NCBI GenBank assembly: GCA_024232965.1
Contig: JACKQF010000011.1
Location: 29,310 to 93,309 of the forward strand
Direction: 5' to 3'
From: Verrucomicrobiaceae bacterium
Lineage (GTDB): Bacteria; Verrucomicrobiota; Verrucomicrobiia; Verrucomicrobiales; Verrucomicrobiaceae
DNA: 64,000 nucleotides
The notes beneath the pieces were generated by a model that saw nothing but the letters and a program-made list of their open reading frames with translations, searched no databases and was not told where the DNA came from. Shown here piece after piece: positions 57,829 through 64,000 of this stretch. Position 1 is the first letter of the stretch. Every line of letters starts with the position of its first letter. The translations under genes were made by a program, and so were the position numbers.

Positions 57829-58905
57829 TTAGGTAGTCAATGCGGCTTCAATGGCGGACAGGAAGGCAGTCACGCCGTCCTCGAGCTGATGATGGGTGAC
57901 GGAATGCCTTGCGCACGAGCGCCAGGCAGCTCTGTCGAGGGGGATGTTCTTTGCCGCTTGAGTCATCCGTGCGTGAAGACTCGCCAAAGATCCAGAGGCA
58001 GCGTGCCAACCGTTCAAGGTTGGCCGAATCAGATCGAGTGCAGATCCCATGCAGTCGCTTGCGATGACGGGGAGGCCTGCGGCTAGGCCCTCCGGCACCA
58101 CCATCCCCCAGCCGTCATAGCGGGATGGAACGACGAGGCAGTCGTGTTGACGGTATGCCCCAGGCAACTGGGACCAATCGGCGAAGCCTGCAAACTGGCA
58201 GCGGTCTCCCAGCGGTGCGGCATCTTTTTGAAGGCTCTCCTTCAGTGGGCCGTCGCCCGTGAAGGTCAGGGTGTGCCCCACCTCGGGTTCCTCGGCATGA
58301 AGTTGTCGAAACGCAGCCAAGACCAAGTCGGCTCCCTTGCGTTCGGATAGTCCTCCCACGAAGAGGAATCGCAGACCAGATCGATTGGATGCCTCTGTCG
58401 TGAGGTCATCATTTTGAAAGCGAAGGAGGTCAGAAAAATATGGCAGATTGCGAAATTCCCGCTCACCACCGATTTCGCGCTTGTAGGAATCAACCGCCCA
58501 TTGGCCAATGCCCCAGATCGGTGCGGAAGATCGGCGCAGAGACCGCAGTCGCCACCGCCGCATCAGCTTACCGGTCAGGCCTCGCGAGTGGGCCCCAGGC
58601 CGCTCGCCCCAAAACGCCCAACGACGTTGCAGACGGGTGCGCTCTGCCATCAGTCGGCGGGAAAGGGGGTGATTCGCGAACCCGATGACGACCAAATCCG
58701 CGTCGAAGGCTTCCTGTGCGTCTGAGCCTTGCCTGTCAAAAAAGTGAGCTCGATGTTCCAGCGCTGGCTGGCTCCATTGCCGACCCTGCTCACGAGAGTG
58801 CAGATAGAGGACGCTCAGATCGATGCTTCCCTCTGCCGTCAGTGCATCAAACAGCTCCACATGATAGGGGGCAGGGCTATGAATGATGAAGGTGACGCTT
58901 GGCAC
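57829..58905 (-). CDS. GT4-family glycosyltransferase
   Basis: 358 residues. Opens 'MPSVTFIIHSPAPYHVELFDAL', an acceptor-side motif of transferases that use polyprenyl-linked or cell-surface glycans. The C-domain contains 'LRFLFVGGLSERKGADLVLAAF', 'LTFTGDGPLKESLQ', and the E-x7-E like 'DGWGMVVPEGLAAGLPVIAS' (Asp in place of the first Glu). Donor unknown. The stop is two bases before the start of the double GT4 gene, and the gene is 27 bases downstream of another GT4. Part of the polysaccharide operon. Confidence 0.88.
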   Translation of the reverse strand: MPSVTFIIHSPAPYHVELFDALTAEGSIDLSVLYLHSREQGRQWSQPALEHRAHFFDRQGSDAQEAFDADLVVIGFANHPLSRRLMAERTRLQRRWAFWGERPGAHSRGLTGKLMRRWRLRSLRRSSAPIWGIGQWAVDSYKREIGGEREFRNLPYFSDLLRFQNDDLTTEASNRSGLRFLFVGGLSERKGADLVLAAFRQLHAEEPEVGHTLTFTGDGPLKESLQKDAAPLGDRCQFAGFADWSQLPGAYRQHDCLVVPSRYDGWGMVVPEGLAAGLPVIASDCMGSALDLIRPTLNGWHAASGSLASLHARMTQAAKNIPLDRAAWRSCARHSVTHHQLEDGVTAFLSAIEAALTT

Positions 58906-58932
58906 GCTGGGGGCAAAGTAGGGCGAGCACGC

Positions 58933-60090
58933 CTAATGGGGGCGTGACTCGAGCAAGGGCGTCAAGGCATCGCGGAGGCGCTGCCGAAACGCATCGGGGC
59001 CAAAGGTCGCCACTGCGGCATCATGCAGCGCTTGAGGATCAAAGAGGAGGCGATTTGGGTGCGTCTTCGCCAGTATTTGGGAGATGCTTTCCGCAAGCTC
59101 CTCGATGTTAAGCGGGTCAACCAGCACTCCAAGTCTGCCACCATCCAAGGCATCAACCGATCCGTCTTGATTGCCTCCGATCACCGGCTTGCCACAGCCC
59201 ATCGCTTCAAGGAAAACAATCCCAAAGCCTTCCCCACGGCTCGGCATGACAAAAGCATCGCAGAGTTGGTAGTGAGCTGCTAGTTCGTCATTGGGGATGA
59301 ATCCAGCAAAGATGACGTGATCTGCCACGCCCAACTCTCTGGAACGTTGTTTGAGGGCATCAGCATAGTCGCCAGTCCCACCGATAAGGTATCGCACATC
59401 TGGGAATGTTTTGGCCACAGACGGCAGAGCTTGAAGGACTTGTTCGTGACCTTTGTATTGCTCAGAAGCGGCAAGACGGCTTATGGTTAGTAGGATCGGT
59501 TGTTCCGGGTGGAGGTCATAACGCTCGAGCAGGTCTGGTGGCTTAGGGCCGGGAATGTAGCGGGTGGTTGCGAAGGTGCAGGGGAAGTTGTCGACTCGTT
59601 TGGAGTCAAGCTCTTGCGCAGCCACGGCTTGCTGTGTCGTGTAGTCGCTAATGGAAAACAGAATGGCAGACTCCTGGAGTGCGCTTTGAATCGCAGGGCT
59701 CAGAGGTGTCCAGACGTCAATACCGTACATGAATGTTACAAACGGCAACTTAAGTCGACGATTGAGCCATCGGACTGCTGGCAAGAAATTGACATGGCCG
59801 GATAAGATAATCCCAGGACGCTGTCGGGCACATCGCAATCCACCAAGCAGCGCGAAGGCGATCGTCTTCGTTGGACCGGGAAACTGATAAACAGAGGTCC
59901 AAGTCACATTCCCGCCAAAAAGTGGGTCGGCGGGCTCTGGACGATCGTTTTTAATGAGGACGTGAATCTGGTTGTGTGGGAAATCTCTGATTAGGGCTCC
60001 AAGAAGATCCCGGCAGAATCCTTGAATCCCACCGCTTCCTTCGCGGATGCCGGGAGCCCAGAGATGGATGGTAGGTCGATGAGATGGCAC
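58933..60090 (-). CDS. GT4-family glycosyltransferase
   Basis: 385 residues. 'GIREGSGGIQGFCRDLLGALI' is the acceptor loop; 'ILLTISRLAASEQYKGHEQVLQAL' and 'YLIGGTGDYADALKQR' mark the donor domain; 'EGFGIVFLEAMGCGKPVIGG' is the E-x7-E motif. This set fits the WcaL/RfaG-like group of polysaccharide transferases. It adds one sugar, unknown, to the repeat unit. 36 bases upstream is the asparagine synthase stop; 27 bases downstream is the next GT4 gene. Confidence 0.9.
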   Translation of the reverse strand: MPSHRPTIHLWAPGIREGSGGIQGFCRDLLGALIRDFPHNQIHVLIKNDRPEPADPLFGGNVTWTSVYQFPGPTKTIAFALLGGLRCARQRPGIILSGHVNFLPAVRWLNRRLKLPFVTFMYGIDVWTPLSPAIQSALQESAILFSISDYTTQQAVAAQELDSKRVDNFPCTFATTRYIPGPKPPDLLERYDLHPEQPILLTISRLAASEQYKGHEQVLQALPSVAKTFPDVRYLIGGTGDYADALKQRSRELGVADHVIFAGFIPNDELAAHYQLCDAFVMPSRGEGFGIVFLEAMGCGKPVIGGNQDGSVDALDGGRLGVLVDPLNIEELAESISQILAKTHPNRLLFDPQALHDAAVATFGPDAFRQRLRDALTPLLESRPH

Positions 60091-60126
60091 GGTGAACGAT
60101 GAATGATGATTTAGATGACGAAACTT

Positions 60127-61920
60127 TCACCCAATCCACTGTCTCAGCATAAACACTGCCCAGCGCTGATACCACGTTGGTCGTGGTCCTGGCAGGGTTT
60201 CGGCGATTTTGTCGAAGGTGTCTTTCCAGTCTTCGTTCATCCATTTCTCGAAAGGGAAGACGAAGCCGCGTTTGGGTTGGTTGGCCACCCATTCGGGCAC
60301 CTCGGGCACGGCTTGCAGCAGCAATTGCTTGCCTGGCTGCAGGCGATGCTCGGCAGGGATTTGGGCCAGGATTTCGAACAACGGTGCATCGACAAAGGGG
60401 ACCCGCAATTCCAGACCGTGAGACATACTCATCACATCGCTATCACGCAGCAGTTGGTGGCGCATGTAGAGGGTCAATTCCAGGGCGCTGACGATGTCGC
60501 GTTCGTCGTGGGCTGCATAGGAAGGATCGGGCAGGGTCTCGTTAATGTCGGCTAGGTCGCAGCCGCAGATCTGGGCTGTTAAGAGGCGTGCTTCACGCTG
60601 CGGAAAGATACCGCGGAAGCAACGATAGGCTTCCAACATGCTGGCTGGATGGCGGATGAACGAACCCAGGCGGCGGCTGCGGGGGGATGGGCCAAAGCAT
60701 TCCATCGCCAGACCTGCCAATGCGCTCAGCATAGGAATGCTGCGGATCGTTTTGCCCAGGTGGAAGAGTTTGGGCACTTTGGCAAAGCTAGGATAGCCTC
60801 CGAAAAGTTCGTCTCCACCTAGGCCGGAAAGCACCACTTTCATTCCTTCACTGCGTGCGAATTCAGAAACGACGAAGCTGTTGAATCCATCGATGCTGGG
60901 CTGATCCACCCGGTCCATGAAGCGGCCCAGACATTCTGTCCCTTGGCTACCGTTCAGTCTCGTTTCAAAATGTCGAGATCCAAAATGAGCGGCCGTCCGC
61001 TGGGCAAGTCCAGTTTCATCGAGCGACTCATCATCCACACCCACTGAAAAGGTTGCGATGTCTGATCGTCCCGTTTCTTTGGCCAAGGCCAGCAACGCAG
61101 TCGAGTCAATCCCTCCGCTGAGGAAGATTCCCACCGGAACATCGCTGATGAAGTGATGCCGAACACTGTCTAAGAGCGCCTCCCGAGTATGAGCAATGGC
61201 CTCATTGCGATCGATCGCTGGGTTGGGCTGGAACTGGGGCCGCCAATAGGAGGTAGTTTTGGTGCCTGACGGTGTCCATTCCAGAGTAGTCCCGGCTGGT
61301 AGACACTGGGCTTCGAGGAGGAGCGTGTGCGGCTCTGCGACCGTTCCCATCCTCAGATACCGAAGGATCGCCGCTGGATTTAAGGCGGTGCCACATAGAG
61401 ATGCTGCACGAAGCGCACTGAGTTCAGAGGCAAAGGCAAAGCTGCCGTCGCTGGCCTTGCTGAAGTACAGAGGCTTGATACCAAAAGGATCTCGGGCGAG
61501 GAAGGCGGTCTGAGTCTGTTCATCCCAGATGGCAAAGGCAAACATGCCTCGCAGGTCACGCACCATCGCCTGACCGCGTTTTGCATAGAGCGTCAGCAGG
61601 ACCTCCGTATCCGAGTTGGAATGAAAGAAGATGCCATCCCGCTCAAGTTCGGCGCGCAGTTCGCGAAAGTTGTAGATCTCGCCGTTGAAGGAAATCGTGT
61701 AGCGCCCGTCGGGGCTGTGCATGGGTTGGTGGCCCGCTGGCGACAGATCAAGGATGGACAGGCGGGTGTGGACAAGGCCCGTGCGGCCTTTGGGCGCGAT
61801 CCAGAGGCCTTCGTCATCCGGGCCCCGATGCCGCTGGCTGGTCTGCAAGCGGCGCAGTTTCTCCTCCAGATTGGTTGCTTCTTGGGGAGAGGGAGCAAAA
61901 ATGCCGGCTATTCCGCACAT
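60127..61920 (-). CDS. asnB: Glutamine-hydrolysing asparagine synthase
   Basis: 597 residues. 'MCGIAGIFA' gives the N-terminal Cys2 nucleophile of the class II amidotransferase; 'RHRGPDDEGLW', 'HTRLSILDLSPAGHQPM' and 'FNGEIYNF' complete the glutaminase domain. The synthetase P-loop is 'FLSGGIDSTALLA' near residue 270, with 'VLSGLGGDELFGGYPSF' later. Genes of this kind in glycan clusters (WbpS-like) may amidate sugar carboxyl groups rather than make free asparagine. Upstream is gmd (31-base gap) and downstream a GT4. The role in the operon is inferred. Confidence 0.93.
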   Translation of the reverse strand: MCGIAGIFAPSPQEATNLEEKLRRLQTSQRHRGPDDEGLWIAPKGRTGLVHTRLSILDLSPAGHQPMHSPDGRYTISFNGEIYNFRELRAELERDGIFFHSNSDTEVLLTLYAKRGQAMVRDLRGMFAFAIWDEQTQTAFLARDPFGIKPLYFSKASDGSFAFASELSALRAASLCGTALNPAAILRYLRMGTVAEPHTLLLEAQCLPAGTTLEWTPSGTKTTSYWRPQFQPNPAIDRNEAIAHTREALLDSVRHHFISDVPVGIFLSGGIDSTALLALAKETGRSDIATFSVGVDDESLDETGLAQRTAAHFGSRHFETRLNGSQGTECLGRFMDRVDQPSIDGFNSFVVSEFARSEGMKVVLSGLGGDELFGGYPSFAKVPKLFHLGKTIRSIPMLSALAGLAMECFGPSPRSRRLGSFIRHPASMLEAYRCFRGIFPQREARLLTAQICGCDLADINETLPDPSYAAHDERDIVSALELTLYMRHQLLRDSDVMSMSHGLELRVPFVDAPLFEILAQIPAEHRLQPGKQLLLQAVPEVPEWVANQPKRGFVFPFEKWMNEDWKDTFDKIAETLPGPRPTWYQRWAVFMLRQWIG

Positions 61921-61951
61921 ACAAAGGGAGGCGTCGGGGTGTGATGGCTGG

Positions 61952-62926
61952 CTAGCCTATCAGTGCCAGATCTGCGTCTACCATTTCGTGAATCATGGCT
62001 TCAAACGCTTGCGTGCTTTTCCAATCGAGCGTTGCTTGGATTTTGCTAGGGTCACCCACCAGGTGAACGTCGTTCTCAGCGCGGACAAACATTGGGTTTA
62101 CCTTCACGTGGTCTTGCCAGTTCAAACCGACGTGGCCAAAAGCGGCCTCGCAAAGGTCCTGCACCGTGTGGAGGATGCCGGTGGCTACGACAAAGTCTTC
62201 GGCCTGGGTGTGGTTCAGCATGCTGTGCATCGCACGAACGTAGTCGGGGGCGTAGCCCCAATCACGTTTGGCCTGAAGGTTGCCCAGTTCGACAAACTGT
62301 TGGCGTCCCGCCTTGATCCTGGCGGCCGCAGAGGTGATCTTGCGGGTGACGAATTCCTTGCGGCGGCGAGGACTTTCGTGATTGTACAGGAATCCCGTGC
62401 AGCAGAACATCCCGTGCAGATCCCGATAGGCACGGATCAGATGGTAGGCCGCCACCTTGCTGATTCCATACGGGTTGCGGGGAAGGAGTGGAGTTGTCTC
62501 ACTCTGCGGCCAGACTTCAGGGCGACCAAACATCTCACTTGAGCCAGCAAAGTACACTCGGCACTGCGGCTGGAATTCAAAGAGGGATGCCATCAAGTAG
62601 TGCGCGCCGCTGATGTTGCTCTGCAATGTCTGGTAGCCGTCGGCAAGGCTCTCCCCCACAAAGCTGGCTGCGGCTAGGTGGTAGCACTCATCGAATTGGA
62701 CTTTGGCAATGGTCCGATACAGGCCAGGGAAGTTGTCGAGACTGACGGGATGCAAAACGCAGCGCTCATACAGATCGCCAATCCCACCGGGTTGGCGGGT
62801 GCCTTTGATCTTTTCGAGTCCGGTCTGCCGGACAAGGCCGTGGACTTCATAGCCGAGCGATAGAAGGAGCTCTGCCAGATAGGAACCGTCTTGGCCAGTG
62901 ATGCCGGTGATGAGTGCGCGTTTCAT
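61952..62926 (-). CDS. gmd: GDP-mannose 4,6-dehydratase
   Basis: 324 residues from ATG 62926 (MKRALITGITGQDGSYLAELLL). The open frame to 63055 is not supported; the extra part lies in a 125-base gap. NADP-binding 'GITGQDGSY', active-site Ser/Glu 'AGSSEMFG', Tyr-x3-Lys 'PYGISKVAAY' and the family-specific 'LYNHESPRRRKEFVTRKIT' are all present. The product GDP-4-keto-6-deoxymannose leads to fucose, rhamnose or perosamine-type sugars. The reductase or aminotransferase needed next is not in the window. Supplies a deoxysugar to the operon's glycan. Confidence 0.94.
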   Translation of the reverse strand: MKRALITGITGQDGSYLAELLLSLGYEVHGLVRQTGLEKIKGTRQPGGIGDLYERCVLHPVSLDNFPGLYRTIAKVQFDECYHLAAASFVGESLADGYQTLQSNISGAHYLMASLFEFQPQCRVYFAGSSEMFGRPEVWPQSETTPLLPRNPYGISKVAAYHLIRAYRDLHGMFCCTGFLYNHESPRRRKEFVTRKITSAAARIKAGRQQFVELGNLQAKRDWGYAPDYVRAMHSMLNHTQAEDFVVATGILHTVQDLCEAAFGHVGLNWQDHVKVNPMFVRAENDVHLVGDPSKIQATLDWKSTQAFEAMIHEMVDADLALIG

Positions 62927-63051
62927 GGCTGAGTATTTAGGGAGACAGGAACGAGGGAGATGGAATAGGGTGCTAATGCAGCTTGTGGCTATGCTACAGA
63001 AGCGGCTGAGTCGAGGACGAGCAAGCGAATGAAATGCCGACCTGCAACCAC

Positions 63052-63819
63052 TCAATCCCTAACTGGTTCACACCAAACCGCCGCGCCCCATTGCGGGCCC
63101 AGGTGGTCTTGCAGCGTTCCGTTGAGGTCACGGATCTCGTAGCCGAATTCGTCACGGAGAAGACGGATGGCGTTAAGTTCCGGCGCCTCATTATCTCCGG
63201 CGTGAAGTTCGAAGTAGATCCCTGGGCGATGTTCTCGGATGAGCTTCAATGCGCCTTGGATCACCTCCAGGCCCGCGCCTTCCACATCAATTTTCATCAC
63301 TTGAGGCGGCGGGATCTTACCGCTTTCAAGCAGTCCATCGAGCGTGACACATTGAACTTCAAAAGTGGTGTCCCATCGGTCCAATTTCACCATCGACCCC
63401 TGGATGGTTCCCATGGTGTGATGGGCCGCATCAAAGCAAAAGGTGCGAGGGTCGTTATCCGCCGCCACGGCGGCTTCGATCACGGTCACGTTTTGGCAAT
63501 CGTTCATGGCGAGGTTCTTTCGCAACGTGGCAACGTTGGAGGGAACTGGCTCAAAGGAAACCACCCGTCCTGCGGGTCCCACCTGACGCGAGAAGAACAA
63601 GGCCATCTGGCCGCAGTTCGCGCCAATGTCATAGACCGTCATCCCGTCGTTTAATTGAGGTAAGAGGTCTGCAAAATTCCAATGATCCTGCCCCAGGGCA
63701 TAGGTCATGCCCATGCCGTTGACGATGGTGAAGCGCATCCCCCGGAGCGGGCCACGAAGAACTTTGCGGATGCTTCCGTGCGGATAGATCAATCGCACCA
63801 CTTTGTCGGCCCAGGTCAT
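63052..63819 (-). CDS. FkbM-family methyltransferase
   Basis: 255 residues from ATG 63819 (MTWADKVVRL), the start fixed by the ATGA overlap with the stop of the gene entering from the right. The open frame continues to 63993 but that sequence is translated in another frame. Motif I is 'VYDIGANCGQMALFFSRQ', with 'VVSFEPVPSNVATLRKN' and 'VMKIDVEGAGLEVIQGALKLI' following; these are FkbM hallmarks. FkbM enzymes O-methylate sugars or other hydroxyls with SAM. It may decorate a glycan residue in this operon. Confidence 0.9.
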   Translation of the reverse strand: MTWADKVVRLIYPHGSIRKVLRGPLRGMRFTIVNGMGMTYALGQDHWNFADLLPQLNDGMTVYDIGANCGQMALFFSRQVGPAGRVVSFEPVPSNVATLRKNLAMNDCQNVTVIEAAVAADNDPRTFCFDAAHHTMGTIQGSMVKLDRWDTTFEVQCVTLDGLLESGKIPPPQVMKIDVEGAGLEVIQGALKLIREHRPGIYFELHAGDNEAPELNAIRLLRDEFGYEIRDLNGTLQDHLGPQWGAAVWCEPVRD

Positions 63820-64000
63820 TGGGATTCCTGGGAGCCGGAACCGAGATGAGCAGCCGTCATTAGGTTGCGGGGATAACGTCGAAGCATTTGCCACGAAAAA
63901 ACGGCGCGGAATGGAACGGGTGAACGGTAGGTGCGAAATTGGATGAGGTGTGTTGGGATGCGCTGCAATCCCTCCAGCAGCCCAGTGGTCCATCCACGCC
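63816..64000 (-). CDS. Partial glycosyltransferase-like gene, 3' end (runs off right edge)
   Basis: A 60-codon frame enters from the right edge and stops at TGA 63816-63818, overlapping the FkbM start (ATGA). The C-terminus reads 'GLLEGLQRIPTHLIQFRTYR', 'SPVPFRAVFSWQMLRRYPRN', i.e. Arg/Pro-rich with a hydrophobic, helical tail. This is similar to the ends of GT2 glycosyltransferases, where a 'RxPVPFxxxxxWQLxRRYPR' pattern is familiar. The catalytic part lies outside the window, so the family remains a guess; the reading frame and overlap are firm evidence for a gene. Confidence 0.65.
   Translation of the reverse strand, partial: RGWTTGLLEGLQRIPTHLIQFRTYRSPVPFRAVFSWQMLRRYPRNLMTAAHLGSGSQESQ

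Noticed and set aside
63820..63993. N-terminal extension of the FkbM gene
   Set aside because: The same bases encode the end of another gene in a different frame, and the ATGA overlap defines the FkbM start at 63819.
1..64000. tRNA or rRNA genes
   Set aside because: No cloverleaf-like or rRNA-like sequence was recognised by eye; a covariance-model scan would be needed to be certain.

Overview
The window looks like chromosomal DNA of a Verrucomicrobiota bacterium, probably of the Verrucomicrobium/Prosthecobacter/Chthoniobacter sort. The main support is a four-gene 'Verru_Chthon cassette' (7322-12933), a large secreted protein whose C-terminus resembles a Verrucomicrobium paralogous family (13487-18160), and short palindromic elements of a kind common in that phylum. 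The taxonomic call is an inference from gene content; no rRNA gene is present.

Left part (1-18.2 kb). Two secreted proteins on the minus strand lead into an overlapping gene pair on the plus strand: a P-loop ATPase and a tetratricopeptide-repeat protein. This pair looks like a signalling or conflict module. After it comes a 750-base gene-free stretch with seven exact 42-base tandem units, a 19-base inverted repeat and a short direct repeat. Next, all on the minus strand, is a long unit: a 4.7 kb gene for a secreted PQQ-type dehydrogenase/cytochrome c/fibronectin protein, then a Fur-family regulator, then the cassette in the order D-B-C-A. By size, prepilin motif and order, D-B-C-A parallels the minor pseudopilins GspH-I-J-K, so I read the unit as a surface or secretion pseudopilus tip complex with a possible secreted client and a metal-type regulator.

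Middle part (18.4-48.3 kb). This is mostly housekeeping: a PdeM-like phosphoesterase, a TMEM175-type channel, periplasmic MsrA, endonuclease III, a 3D-domain lipoprotein, a cytochrome c peroxidase, a radical SAM protein, a glycosyltransferase, a PQQ-propeller protein, ribosomal protein S14, an FmdB zinc ribbon and a CorC/HlyC-type CBS protein. An AT-rich region with DnaA-box-like sites just upstream of dnaA (31067) is a candidate replication origin. Then follow thrS (no TGS domain, one insertion), bactofilin, an AraC regulator, a cysteine-cluster protein, YggU, htpG, an M48 protease, a carboxy(nor)spermidine synthase, a CpxRA-like two-component pair, an exported methyltransferase and an NtrC-like regulator that lacks GAFTGA and the Walker B aspartate.

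Right part (48.4-64.0 kb). One compact minus-strand polysaccharide operon runs in from beyond the right edge and ends at a strong terminator near 48.4 kb. In transcription order it has a partial gene with a glycosyltransferase-like tail, an FkbM methyltransferase, GDP-mannose 4,6-dehydratase, asparagine synthase, two GT4 enzymes, a double GT4 fusion, two GT2 enzymes, another GT4, a WecA-type initiating phosphotransferase and an O-antigen ligase/polymerase with TPRs. It encodes initiation, sugar activation, assembly and polymerisation of a surface glycan. A palindromic MITE-like element interrupts it at 53.7 kb, and a second copy lies next to the NtrC-like gene at 46.9 kb.
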